Under the pieces are notes generated by a model that saw only the letters and a list, made by a program, of their open reading frames with translations, was not told the origin of the DNA and did not search any database. Source: JACVRW01 sp963728495 (GTDB taxonomy: Bacteria; Actinomycetota; Thermoleophilia; Solirubrobacterales; Thermoleophilaceae). From it: a stretch of 64,000 nt of DNA. Shown here in pieces: positions 34,105 to 42,865 of the stretch. The DNA lies in assembly GCA_963728495.1 (NCBI GenBank), contig CAVSKI010000009.1, forward strand, positions 62,001 to 126,000, given 5' to 3'. Position numbers and translations under genes: made by a program. Positions within the stretch are counted from its first letter, which is position 1. Every line of letters begins with the position of its first letter.

Positions 34105-35166
34105 ATGGCGACGACCGAGGCATTCGCGGCGCAGAGGGAAACGGAGGCGGTGACGGCGCACGTCCTGTGGATGACCACAGGGCTTTCGTGCGAGGGCGAC
34201 TCGGTCGCCATGACGTCGGCGACCAATCCCAGCCTGGAGGACATCATCACCCAGGCGATCCCGGGCATGCCGAAGGTCGTAGTGCACAACCAGGTGATCG
34301 CCTACGAGGTCGGGCAGGAGTACGCCCAGGCCTGGTTCGACGCCGAGAACGGCGAGCTCGATCCATTCGTGCTCGTGATCGAGGGCTCGCTCGGCAACGA
34401 GCAGATCAACGGCGAGGGTCACTGGACCGGCTTCGCGGTCAACCCGGAGAACGGCCAGCCGATCACGATGAACGAATGGATCGACCGTCTGGCGCCCAAG
34501 GCGGCGGCCGTGGTGGCGGTCGGCACGTGCGCCACATACGGCGGCATCCCGGCCATGAAGAACAACCCCACCGGCGCGATGGGCGTGCCCGACTACCTGG
34601 GCTGGAACTGGAAGTCGAGCGCCGGCCTGCCCGTGGTGTGCATCCCCGGTTGCCCGGCGCAGCCGGACAACATGACCGAGACGCTGCTCTACCTGGCGCT
34701 TCACCTCGCCGGTCTGGCGCCGGCGCCCGAGCTGGACGAGCAGCTGCGGCCCAAGTGGCTATTCGGCCGCACCGTGCGTGAGGGCTGCAACCGAGCGGGC
34801 TTCGCCGAGCAGGGTGACTTCGCTACCGAGTACGGCTCGGATCACCGCTGCCTCGTGAAGCTCGGCTGCAAGGGGCCGGTGGTCAAGTGCAACGTGCCGG
34901 TTCGCGGCTGGGTCAATGGGATCGGCGGCTGCCCGAACGTCGGCGGTATCTGCATGGCCTGCACGATGCCCGGCTTCCCCGACAAGTACATGCCGTTCAT
35001 GGACCCCGACAAGTGGGGGAACATGGCGTCGAACTTCTCGAAGTTGGCCTACGGCCCGATGGTCCGCTACTTCCGCAAGCGCAACATCAAGAACGAGTAC
35101 GACAAGGAGCCCGAGTGGAGACACAACAGGGCAGAGTTGACCACCGGCTACTCCAAGCGCTGGTAG
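34105..35166 (+). CDS. hhyS: [NiFe] hydrogenase small subunit, group 1h-type
   Basis: 353 residues carrying the electron-transfer FeS clusters. The proximal cluster motif reads TGLSCEGDSVAM (C29, D32), where D replaces the usual second cysteine; an Asp ligand is known in the actinobacterial group 1h enzymes. Further ligands fall in VGTCATYGGIPA, CIPGCPAQPDN, GCNRAGFAEQGDF, HRCLVKLGCKGP and GGCPNVGGICMACTMPGFPDK. No twin-arginine signal is present, so the enzyme stays on the cytoplasmic side. GAAAGGGA (34091-34098) precedes ATG 34105. These enzymes oxidise H2 at atmospheric levels and tolerate O2. Confidence 0.93.
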   Translation: MATTEAFAAQRETEAVTAHVLWMTTGLSCEGDSVAMTSATNPSLEDIITQAIPGMPKVVVHNQVIAYEVGQEYAQAWFDAENGELDPFVLVIEGSLGNEQINGEGHWTGFAVNPENGQPITMNEWIDRLAPKAAAVVAVGTCATYGGIPAMKNNPTGAMGVPDYLGWNWKSSAGLPVVCIPGCPAQPDNMTETLLYLALHLAGLAPAPELDEQLRPKWLFGRTVREGCNRAGFAEQGDFATEYGSDHRCLVKLGCKGPVVKCNVPVRGWVNGIGGCPNVGGICMACTMPGFPDKYMPFMDPDKWGNMASNFSKLAYGPMVRYFRKRNIKNEYDKEPEWRHNRAELTTGYSKRW

Positions 35167-35178
35167 AGGGAGGCACAC

Positions 35179-36957
35179 ATGTCCACAGTTGAGACACCCA
35201 CTGACCAGAAGGTCGTCGTCAAGGAGATGTCGTGGGACCCGATCACCCGCATCGTCGGGTCGCTCGGGATCCACACGGAGATCGACTTCTCGAACCAGCA
35301 GGTCCTGAAGTGCTACTCGACGTCGATGATCTTCCGCGGCTTCGACATCTTCATGAAGGGGATCGATCCGCGGGACGCGCACTTCATCACCAGCCGCATC
35401 TGCGGCATCTGCGGTGACAACCACTGCACGTGCTCGTGCCTGAACCAGAACATGGCCTACGGGGTCAAGCCGCCGCCGCTGGGCGACATGGCCTTCAACC
35501 TGGCCGAGACCGCGGACTACATCTTCGACCACGCGATCTTCAACGACTGCATGGCGAACGTGGACTTCTGCGAGCAGATGGTCAAGGAGACCAATCCGAC
35601 GCTGCTGGCGACGGCCGAGAAGACCTCGGCTCCGCACGGGGATATCCACGGCTTCAAGACGATCGCGGACATCATGCGGGCGCTCAACCCGTTTACGGGC
35701 GAGTTCTACCTGGAGACCCTCCACGTGGCCCGCTACACGCGCGAGATGTACTGCCTGTTCGGCGGGCGTCACACGCACCCGTCGACGATTATGCCGGGCG
35801 GCTGCAGCGCCGACATCACCCATCAGACCTGCACGGACTACTACGTGCGCCTCATGAAGTACTTCGACTACGTGAAGCGCAGCGTGCCGATGCACGACGA
35901 CCTCTACGACTTCTTCCTTCAGGAGTTGCCGGGGTACGACATGGTCGGCTACCGGGAGACGAACCTGGTCAACTGGGGCTCGTTCGACGACCCGGACTAC
36001 GTCGACTACAGCTACAAGAACATGACCGAGTGGGGGCGCAAGCGCTACATCACCCCCGGTATCGTCATCGGCGGAGAGCTGATCACCACCGATCTCGTCG
36101 AGATCAACCTGGCGATCCGCATCCTGCTCGGCAGCTCGTATTTCGACGGCTGGGAGAACGAGCGGACGTATGTCACCCAGGACCCGCTCGGCAACCCTGT
36201 GGACAAGAACCACCCGTGGAACAAGGTCACGCTGCCCAAGCCGCAGAAGCGCGACTTCACCGACAAGTACACGTGGGTGGTCTCGCCGCGCATCTACGAC
36301 AAGCGCACCGACACGCACGTGTGCTGCGACACCGGCGGCGGCCCGTTCGCGCGCCAGTGGTGCACGGCCAAGGCGGGGCTGGTCGACTTCGGCTATGCCA
36401 AGGCCACCGGCCACAGCATCCAGATGTCCCTGCCGCGCTCGGCCAGCTTCCCCGAGATGGAGATGGAGTGGCACATCCCGGAGAAGTCGAACGCCATCGA
36501 GCGTGACCGCGCTCGCTCGTACCACCAGGCCTACTCGGCGCTGATCGCGCTGCACAACCTGGAGCGGGCGATGAAGGAGGTGCAGGCCGGCCGCACGAAG
36601 AGCTGGAACGACTTCACCGTTCCGGACTCGGCGGTCAGCTGCGGCTTCCACGAGGCCGCCCGCGGCGTGCTGTCGCACCACATGGTGATCGAGGACGGCA
36701 AGATCGCGAACTACCAGCCCTACCCACCGACGCCGTGGAACGCCAGTCCGCGCGACGTCTACGGAACTCCGGGGCCCTACGAGGATGCGGTGCAGAACAC
36801 GCCGATCTTCGAGGAGAACGGCCCGGAGAACTTCAAGGGGGTCGACATCATGCGGGCGGTCAGGTCGTTCGACCCGTGCCTGCCGTGCGGTGTGCACATG
36901 TACGGCGGGAAGGGGCCGGTGCGGAAGGTGGTCCACACACCCACCGCTCTCTGCTAG
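35179..36957 (+). CDS. hhyL: [NiFe] hydrogenase large subunit, group 1h-type
   Basis: 592 residues holding the Ni-Fe(CN)2CO site. The L1 motif RICGICGDNHC gives C75 and C78, and the L2 motif DPCLPCGVH gives C567 and C570. After H573 a 19-residue tail (MYGGKGP...) would be removed by the endopeptidase encoded at 40138. Starts at ATG 35179, 12 bases after hhyS with a GAGGGAGG ribosome site. It is followed by a NifU-like gene 3 bases on. It supplies electrons from H2, probably to the respiratory chain, to support energy for CO2 fixation by the neighbouring cbb operon. Confidence 0.95.
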   Translation: MSTVETPTDQKVVVKEMSWDPITRIVGSLGIHTEIDFSNQQVLKCYSTSMIFRGFDIFMKGIDPRDAHFITSRICGICGDNHCTCSCLNQNMAYGVKPPPLGDMAFNLAETADYIFDHAIFNDCMANVDFCEQMVKETNPTLLATAEKTSAPHGDIHGFKTIADIMRALNPFTGEFYLETLHVARYTREMYCLFGGRHTHPSTIMPGGCSADITHQTCTDYYVRLMKYFDYVKRSVPMHDDLYDFFLQELPGYDMVGYRETNLVNWGSFDDPDYVDYSYKNMTEWGRKRYITPGIVIGGELITTDLVEINLAIRILLGSSYFDGWENERTYVTQDPLGNPVDKNHPWNKVTLPKPQKRDFTDKYTWVVSPRIYDKRTDTHVCCDTGGGPFARQWCTAKAGLVDFGYAKATGHSIQMSLPRSASFPEMEMEWHIPEKSNAIERDRARSYHQAYSALIALHNLERAMKEVQAGRTKSWNDFTVPDSAVSCGFHEAARGVLSHHMVIEDGKIANYQPYPPTPWNASPRDVYGTPGPYEDAVQNTPIFEENGPENFKGVDIMRAVRSFDPCLPCGVHMYGGKGPVRKVVHTPTALC

Positions 36958-36960
36958 CCG

Positions 36961-37779
36961 ATGGAATCCGAGCAGCTCATAGCCCGTGTGCAGGAGCTCA
37001 CGGGTCGACTCGAGGACCTCGACGATCCGGCCTGCCGCGAACTAGCGGAGGAGCTGACGTCCGCGGTGGTGCAGATGTACGGGGCCGGGCTCGAGCGGAT
37101 CGTCGAGCTGGCCGACGCCAACACCCGCGACGAGATGGCGAAGGACGATCTCGTGGCGGGACTGCTGATGATCCACGACCTGTATCCGGTACCGATCGAG
37201 GAGCGGGTGATTGAAGCGCTGGACACGGTCAGGCCGTACATGGAGTCCCACGGGGGCAACGTCGAGCTGCTCGGGATAGAGAACGGAATCGCGAAGCTGC
37301 GCCTCGAGGGCAGCTGCAAGTCGTGCCGGGCCTCTTCGTCCACACTCGAGCTGGCCGTGAGGCAGGCCCTCGAGGAGGCGGCGCCTGATCTCGACGGCAT
37401 GGACGTCGAGGGGATCGTGGAGGAGGCCGAAGAGCCGGAGATCAGCGGGATCCCGCTGCCGATAGTGCAGATGAACGGGCCGCCCTCGTGGCACACCCTG
37501 GGCATCGACGGCTCCGAGGCGCTGGTGGCCACCGATGTGGAAGGCGTGCCCCTGGTGGTGGCCAACGTCGACGGGACGCTGCTGGCCTACCGAAACAAGT
37601 GCGCCGACTGCGGGGGGGCGCTCGACGGCGGAGCCCTCGACGGCGGGGCGCTGGGATGTCCAAGCTGCGGGCGCAGCTACTTCCTGCCCCAGGCGGGACG
37701 CTCCATGGACGACGACCACCTGCAGCTACAGCCAGTCCCGCTGCTGCGCGAGCAGGAGGAGATTAGGGTCGCCCTGTGA
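36961..37779 (+). CDS. NifU-C-terminal domain protein fused to a Rieske-like/zinc-ribbon domain
   Basis: 272 residues. A helical N-terminus (about 1-75) leads to a NifU C-terminal-type domain (about 80-150) with C119xxC122 (GSCKSCRAS), which carries FeS clusters to targets. The C-terminal part (about 165-260) has the beta-sheet pattern of a Rieske ferredoxin, but the ligand positions read C214xxC217 and C233xxC236 (NKCADCGG, GCPSCGRSY) instead of CxH and CxxH. A short GGALD repeat sits between the pairs. It is probably the cluster donor or electron acceptor of the hydrogenase. Overlaps the DUF5947 gene by 4 bp. Confidence 0.82.
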   Translation: MESEQLIARVQELTGRLEDLDDPACRELAEELTSAVVQMYGAGLERIVELADANTRDEMAKDDLVAGLLMIHDLYPVPIEERVIEALDTVRPYMESHGGNVELLGIENGIAKLRLEGSCKSCRASSSTLELAVRQALEEAAPDLDGMDVEGIVEEAEEPEISGIPLPIVQMNGPPSWHTLGIDGSEALVATDVEGVPLVVANVDGTLLAYRNKCADCGGALDGGALDGGALGCPSCGRSYFLPQAGRSMDDDHLQLQPVPLLREQEEIRVAL

Positions 37780-38402
37780 ACAACTCCAGGGCGTCGATGA
37801 TCTCGGGGCTTCGTGGCCTTGCCAAGCCGGCTCCTCCGTCGTCGGCGCCGGTGGCCGATGATGTCGAGCGCTGCGACCTCTGCCAGACCACACTGCCGCC
37901 GGATCACCGGCACATGCTCAACCTTTACGAGCGCCAGATCGTCTGTACCTGCGAGAGCTGCTGGGCGCTGCGCTCGGGCGAGACGGAGTTTCGCCCCGTC
38001 GGCCATCGCACGCTCTGGCTGGAGGACTTTCAGCTGCCGGAGGAGATCTGGGCGCAGTTTCGGATCCCGATCGGCTTGGCGTTCTTCATGTACTCGAGCG
38101 TCACGGAGTGCGTGGTCGCCATGTACCCGAGCCCGGCCGGCGCCACCGAGAGCGAGCTCCACTTCGAGACCTGGAACCGGCTCACGGACATGAACCCGGT
38201 GTTGAAGCGCCTCGAGCCCGATGCGGAGGCGCTGATCGTCAACCGGACGGCCAAGCCGGCGTCCTTCGCGATCGCTCCAATCGACCGTTGCTACATGCTC
38301 GTCGGCCTCATCAAGTCGCAGTGGGAGGGCATTTCCGGCGGACAGGGAGTGGACAGGGCGATCGAGAGCTATTTCGAGGAGCTGCGGGCGGCGGCGCAGT
38401 GA
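37776..38402 (+). CDS. DUF5947 family protein, hydrogenase-associated
   Basis: 208 residues. A zinc-finger-like N-terminus has CDLCQ near residue 33 and CTCESCW near 58. A conserved central part follows (LWLEDFQLPEEIWAQFRIPIGLAFFMYSS, FETWNRLTDMNPVLKRLEPDAEALIVNR). Near the end is CYMLVGLIKSQWEGISGG. It matches what I know as DUF5947, seen in actinobacterial hydrogenase operons; the role is uncharacterised. The conserved Cys set suggests a metal site and a part in assembly or electron transfer. GTGA overlap on both sides. Confidence 0.75.
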   Translation: MNNSRASMISGLRGLAKPAPPSSAPVADDVERCDLCQTTLPPDHRHMLNLYERQIVCTCESCWALRSGETEFRPVGHRTLWLEDFQLPEEIWAQFRIPIGLAFFMYSSVTECVVAMYPSPAGATESELHFETWNRLTDMNPVLKRLEPDAEALIVNRTAKPASFAIAPIDRCYMLVGLIKSQWEGISGGQGVDRAIESYFEELRAAAQ

Positions 38403-39070
38403 GCCAGCAGCAGGCCGTTGACGCTCCGGTCGCCCCGGAGCCCGAGTTCCAGGTTCTGAGCGCCAGCGGACGGCGCCACGCAGCGGTGCCGGCCCTCGAC
38501 TTCGACGTCCACGTGAGCGAACCCGGCGGCCGCGCGGTCTACGCGATCGCGTTGAGCGCGCAGATCATGATGGAGCCGGCGCGGCGGGCTTATGACGCCG
38601 AGACGCGCGCCAAGCTGGTCGAGCTGTTCGGCGCGCCAGAACGGTGGGCCACGACCACGCGCAGCCTCGTGTGGCACCAGGCCGACGTGCTCGTGCCGGC
38701 GTTCACCGGGTCCACGACCTTCAGGGTGGCGGTGCCCGCGAGCTACGACATGGAGGTCGCGTCGGCCAAGTACCTCCACGGGCTGCCCGACGGTGAGGTG
38801 CCGCTGGCGTTCAACTTCAACGGCACGGTCCACTACCGAGGCGACGACGGTCGGCTGCAGATGTCGCTGATTCCCTGGTCGTGCTCGGCCGAGTTCCGCC
38901 TCCCGGTGTCCATCTGGCAAGAGCTGATCGAGCACTACTACCCGGGCACGGGCTGGGTCCCGCTGCAGCAGGGCACGCTTAGGGCGCTCCAGCGCGAGAA
39001 GGCCCGGCGGGCGCTGCCGACGCTCGACGCCTGCGTCGCTGAGCTACTCCGAGAGGAGGAGGGGTCGTGA
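38399..39070 (+). CDS. DUF6084 family protein, hydrogenase-associated
   Basis: 223 residues from GTG 38399, which overlaps the preceding stop. A beta-rich protein: PALDFDVHVSEPGGRAVYAIALSAQIMMEPARRAY, LWQ-like LVWHQADVLVPAFTGSTTF, FNFNGTVHYRGDDGRLQMSLIPWSCSAEFRLPVSIWQEL in pieces. It resembles DUF6084 proteins that accompany group 1h hydrogenases; no enzyme motif is visible. A structural or membrane-tethering partner is possible. The longer open frame from 38108 overlaps DUF5947 and was not used. Confidence 0.72.
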   Translation: MSQQQAVDAPVAPEPEFQVLSASGRRHAAVPALDFDVHVSEPGGRAVYAIALSAQIMMEPARRAYDAETRAKLVELFGAPERWATTTRSLVWHQADVLVPAFTGSTTFRVAVPASYDMEVASAKYLHGLPDGEVPLAFNFNGTVHYRGDDGRLQMSLIPWSCSAEFRLPVSIWQELIEHYYPGTGWVPLQQGTLRALQREKARRALPTLDACVAELLREEEGS

Positions 39071-40141
39071 GCCTCGAGGCGATGGTCGACTCGCTGCTCT
39101 ACGAGGGCTACGCGCTCTATCCCTATACGCCGGGGGCGACCAAGAACGCGACCCCTACGCCGTTCGGGATCGTGTACCCACCGGCCTACGCGCAGACGCT
39201 CGAGAGCACCTACGACCATCTCGAGCTGCGCTGCGTCGCCGAGGGGGACGGGGAGGTCAGCGCCGAGGTGCGTTTCCTGGTTCCCAGCGGCGAGCGCCAC
39301 CAGGCCGAGCCCCAGCGCCTGGAGGGCGAGGGTGAGTTCGACGCGGGCGGCCTGTCGGTGCGGACCCGGATCGAGGTCAAGCCGCTGAGCGGTGCCCGCA
39401 GGCTCGTCTCCTACCGCGTCGAGAACCACAGCGAGGCCCCCGCGGGGCTCGATCGCGCCGAGGCCATCGCCCGGTCGCTGATCTCCACCCTTCCGCTCGT
39501 CCGCATCAAGGGAGGGCGCTTCATCTCGCAGCTCGACGCCCCCTGCGACAGCGTCAACACCTGGCCGGTGCTCGCCTCGCCCGAGGACGACGTGATGCTT
39601 GGCGCGGCCTTCGTCCTGCCCGATCATCCGCAGATCGCGCCCGAGAGCCGCGGCAACCTCTTCGACAACACCGAGATCGAGGAGGCGCTGGTGCTCCACG
39701 TGCAGGCGCTGAGCGACGAGGAGCGCGCCCAGCTCGAACACCAGGACCCGGCGGTCAAGGACATGATCGAGCGCGCGCGGGCGGTGACGCCGGAGCAGCT
39801 GCTCGGGCTACACGGCCGGGTGGAGGTGCGCGATCCCGTGACGCGCGAGCCGCCGCAGCCGTCGGCGGACGTGCGCGACCCCACGCGCGGGCTCCCCGAG
39901 GTCGAGGTCGACGGAGTGGTCTACCGTCGCGGCGGGCAGGTGGTGGTACGCCCGGGTCTGGAGGCGGACCTGCAGGCGCGCATGCTCGAAGGCCGCATCG
40001 GTCACGCTCGAGCGGATCTACCGCGACTACGACGGCAACATTCATCTCGGCGTGAGCGTGAATCAGCCCGGACAGGAGATCATGCGCGAGACAGGCCGCT
40101 TTCTGTGGTTCTTTCCCCCCGAGGTGGAGGTGGTCCGATGA
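39067..40141 (+). CDS. conserved hydrogenase-operon protein, unknown function (frameshifted)
   Basis: About 357 residues after correction. The protein begins LEAMVDSLLYEGYALYPYTPGATKNATPTPFGIVYPP and is mostly beta-strand with repeated acidic loops. The tail VTLERIYRDYDGNIHLGVSV and GRFLWFFPPEVEVVR lies one frame over. An extra A near 39,997 (GGCCGCATCGGTC) explains the break, and the corrected stop overlaps the protease ATG as ATGA. Without correction it is falsely fused to the protease. The position between DUF6084 and the endopeptidase suggests a dedicated assembly or accessory role; I recognise no named domain. Confidence 0.65.
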
Positions 40142-40638
40142 AGCAGATCCTGGTGGCCGGGATAGGCAACGCGTGGCTCAAGGACGACGGCTTCGGAGGC
40201 GAGGTCGTCAAGCGCCTCAACGAGCGCGAGCTCCCCGAGGGCGCCGCCGTGTTCGACTTCGGAACCGGAGGGCTCGACCTGGCCTACGAGGTCATGCGCG
40301 GCTACGACGCGCTCGTGCTGGTCGACGTCAGCCGCCAGGGTGACAAGCCGGGCACGCTCTACGTGATGGAGGCGCTCGAGGAGGAGGTCGAGGCCGGCAT
40401 CGAGGATGGACAGGTGCTGAACCCTCACGGCATGGACCCACAGACCGTGCTCCGCTTCATCAAGACGCTTGGGGCCTGGCCCGGCAAGGTCGTGGTGGTG
40501 GCCTGCGAGCCGGCCGACGTCGAGGAGATGGGAATCGGGCTCAGTCCCGCGGTCGAGCGCGCGGTGGACGGTGCCGTGGACCTAGTGATCGAGACCGTTG
40601 TGGAGCTGGGAACCGACGCCGCCTACGCGACCGACTGA
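40138..40638 (+). CDS. hydrogenase maturation endopeptidase (HyaD/HupD family)
   Basis: 166 residues with the N-terminal signature KQILVAGIGNAWLKDDGFGGEVVKRL, including the conserved acidic residue, and LVDVSRQGDKPGTLYVME, then NPHGMDPQTVLRFIKTLG and VVACEPADVEEMGIGLSPAVERAVD. This family senses Ni in the immature large subunit and cuts after the His of DPCxxCxxH, here after H573 of the large subunit. ATG 40138 overlaps the preceding corrected stop. hypA follows 3 bases after. Confidence 0.9.
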   Translation: MKQILVAGIGNAWLKDDGFGGEVVKRLNERELPEGAAVFDFGTGGLDLAYEVMRGYDALVLVDVSRQGDKPGTLYVMEALEEEVEAGIEDGQVLNPHGMDPQTVLRFIKTLGAWPGKVVVVACEPADVEEMGIGLSPAVERAVDGAVDLVIETVVELGTDAAYATD

Positions 40639-40641
40639 GCA

Positions 40642-40998
40642 ATGCACGAGCTGTCGCTCTCCAGCGCGATCGTGAACACCGTCGTCAAGCATGCGCAGGC
40701 GCGGGCGGTGGGGGTGGTCAACCTGCGGGTTGGGGCGCTGCGGCAGGTGGTCCCCGATACGCTCGACTTCTACTTCGGCTTCGTCGCGAAGGGCACGGTT
40801 TGCGAGGGGGCGCGGCTCGAGCAGGAGCTCGTTCCGGCGCGCGTGACCTGCACGAGCTGTGAGCGGGAGTGGGAGCTGGACCTGCCGATCTTCAGGTGTG
40901 CCGATTGCGGGGAGGCGGGCCAGGTGGAGGTTGCGAGCGGCAACGAGTTCGAGGTGGAGTCGATCGAGTTGGAGGAAGCATGCACCGCACAAAGGTGA
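40642..40998 (+). CDS. hypA: hydrogenase nickel incorporation protein HypA
   Basis: 118 residues. MHELSLS gives the Ni-binding His2. The zinc site is CTSCEREWELDLPIFRCADCGEAGQVEV, with two CxxC pairs. HypA hands Ni to the large subunit together with HypB, whose gene overlaps its 3' end by 19 bp. Confidence 0.95.
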   Translation: MHELSLSSAIVNTVVKHAQARAVGVVNLRVGALRQVVPDTLDFYFGFVAKGTVCEGARLEQELVPARVTCTSCEREWELDLPIFRCADCGEAGQVEVASGNEFEVESIELEEACTAQR

Positions 40999-41669
40999 AG
41001 ATCGTCGAGGAGGCTCTCGACGCGAACAACACGATCGCCCAGGCCAACCGGTCGGACTTCGACCGCGCCGGCGTGAAGGTCGTGAACTTCATGAGCGCTC
41101 CCGGAGCGGGGAAGACGTCGCTGCTCGAACGGGTGATCACCGAGCTCCCGGGAGTGCGTGTCGGCGTGCTGGAGGGCGACGTTCAGGGGTCGATGGATGC
41201 GGATCGGCTGGCCGCGTTGCACGTTCCCGTGACCCAGCTGAACACCGCCCCGAGCTTCGGCGGCGAGTGTCACCTCGACGCGAACATGGTGCGCTCCGCG
41301 CTCTCCGACCTGCCGCTCGACGACATCGACCTCCTCGTGATCGAGAACGTGGGCAACCTCGTCTGTCCCGCAGAGTTCAGAGTCGGCGAGGACGCCCGGA
41401 TCATGGTCTCCGCGGTCACCGAGGGCGAGGAGAAGCCGGCCAAGTACCCGCTGATGTTCCGGGCCTGCGAGCTCGTGCTGATCAACAAGATCGACCTGCT
41501 CCCGCATCTCGACTTCGACCTGGACAAGTTCCTCTACCACCTCGACGCCGTGCATCCGGGCGTGGAGCACATCCTGGTCAGCGCCAAGACCGGCGAGGGG
41601 CTCGACCAGTGGCGCGACTGGCTGATGCGGGCGGGCGCGCCCGCTGCGGCGGCGCGCGCCCCGGCGTGA
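40980..41669 (+). CDS. hypB: hydrogenase nickel incorporation GTPase HypB
   Basis: 229 residues of a SIMIBI GTPase. P-loop MSAPGAGKTSLLE, switch GDVQGSMDADRL, metal-site FGGECHLDANMV, IENVGNLVCPAEF and the guanine-binding NKIDLL are all present. There is no histidine-rich N-terminus, so it does not store nickel. ATG 40980 lies inside hypA; the longer upstream frame is not HypB-like. Its stop overlaps the SIS gene as GTGA. Confidence 0.95.
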   Translation: MHRTKVKIVEEALDANNTIAQANRSDFDRAGVKVVNFMSAPGAGKTSLLERVITELPGVRVGVLEGDVQGSMDADRLAALHVPVTQLNTAPSFGGECHLDANMVRSALSDLPLDDIDLLVIENVGNLVCPAEFRVGEDARIMVSAVTEGEEKPAKYPLMFRACELVLINKIDLLPHLDFDLDKFLYHLDAVHPGVEHILVSAKTGEGLDQWRDWLMRAGAPAAAARAPA

Positions 41670-42865
41670 CACCAGCGCTCGGCAGCGACGTCCTCGACCG
41701 GGCGCTGGCCGAGCGGACGCAGGCGAACGAGAGGTTCTTCGAGGCCGAGTGCGCGCGGCTCGCCCGGCTGTGCCACCTGATGGCGGAGCGCTTCGCACGC
41801 GGCGGGCGGCTGGTGGCCGTGGGCCGCACCCCGGCCGCGCGCTCCGACGCCCGGCACGTGGCCGTGGAGTTCGTGCACCCGGTGATCGTCGGCAAGCGGG
41901 CCCTGCCCGCGCTCGCGCTGGCCGGCGAGGGTGGTCCGCTCGCGGGGCAGATCGAGCTGGCTGCCGAGCCGGACGACATCGTCATCGGTTTCGGCGCCGG
42001 CCAGGACGGGGGTGAGGCCGCCGCGGCGCTCGCGCTGGCCCGGGAGCGCGGCTGCCTGACGCTCGCGTTCGAGCCCGCCGGCGCCGAGTGGGAGTTCGAG
42101 CCGCCCGTTTCGGAGCCCTCGATCCGCCAGGAGCTGGTGGAGACGCTCTACCACGTGCTCTGGGAGCTGGTCCACGTGTTCTTCGACCACCGCGGCCTGC
42201 TCGAGGGACGCGAGGCGCGTCAGGTCCACGACACCGGGGCCTCGAGCTTCCTCTATCCGTTCCTGGCCGAGCGCGAGCACGATCTCGAGGCCGTGACCGA
42301 GGACGTGCGGCGCTCGGTGCTGGCGAAGGCGCGGGAGGTCGGGGAGCTGCGCGCTCAGACCCTGACCGAGAACCACGAGGTATTGACGGCGGCCGCCTCG
42401 GCGCTGCGCGCGGACCTCGGGGCGGGCGGCCGGCTGCTCGCGCTCGGAAACGGCGGCTCTGCCACCGACTCGATGGACGCGGTGGCCGACTTTCGCTCGC
42501 CCAGCGACCCGCGCTGGAAGCCGAGGCGAGCGATCGATCTGACCGAGGACGCGGCGATTCTCACCGCGATCGCCAACGACATCGGCACCGAGGCGATCTT
42601 CGCGCGGCAGGTGATCGCCCACGGGCGCGCCGGCGACACGCTGCTCGCGATCTCCACGAGCGGCAACTCGGCCAACGTGATCAGCGCGCTGGCGGAGGCA
42701 CGGCGCCGCGAGATGAGCTCGATCGCGATGGTGGGCTACGACGGCGGCCGCGTGGCGGCGGAGAGGCTGGCCGACCACGTGGTGGTCACGCGTTCGGAGA
42801 ACATCCCGCGCATCCAGGAGGCGCAGGCCAGCGCGTATCACGTGCTTCGGGAGCTGGTGGCGTGA
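41666..42865 (+). CDS. double SIS-domain protein (phosphosugar-binding-like)
   Basis: 399 residues with two SIS domains. The first (about 1-175) is degenerate (GGRLVAVGRTPAARSDARHVAVEF, PDDIVIGFGAGQDGG). The second (about 210-395) is close to GmhA-type sedoheptulose-7-phosphate isomerases: LLALGNGGSATDSMDAVADFRSP, GDTLLAISTSGNSANVISALAEAR and ENIPRIQEAQASAYHVLRELV. It sits inside the hydrogenase maturation operon with GTGA overlaps on both sides. A link to maturation is unproven; it might act on phosphosugars of the neighbouring Calvin cycle. Confidence 0.8.
   Translation: MTPALGSDVLDRALAERTQANERFFEAECARLARLCHLMAERFARGGRLVAVGRTPAARSDARHVAVEFVHPVIVGKRALPALALAGEGGPLAGQIELAAEPDDIVIGFGAGQDGGEAAAALALARERGCLTLAFEPAGAEWEFEPPVSEPSIRQELVETLYHVLWELVHVFFDHRGLLEGREARQVHDTGASSFLYPFLAEREHDLEAVTEDVRRSVLAKAREVGELRAQTLTENHEVLTAAASALRADLGAGGRLLALGNGGSATDSMDAVADFRSPSDPRWKPRRAIDLTEDAAILTAIANDIGTEAIFARQVIAHGRAGDTLLAISTSGNSANVISALAEARRREMSSIAMVGYDGGRVAAERLADHVVVTRSENIPRIQEAQASAYHVLRELVA

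Noticed and set aside
34759..36936. A 725-codon minus-strand open frame opposite the hydrogenase subunit genes
   Set aside because: It is antisense to highly conserved hhyS/hhyL, has low-complexity His/Arg/Val-rich translation, and matches no family. Long antisense frames are expected at this GC content.
39067..40638. One 523-residue protein joining a hydrogenase-operon protein to the endopeptidase
   Set aside because: The first protein's conserved end is in another frame, and its corrected stop overlaps a normal endopeptidase ATG at 40,138.
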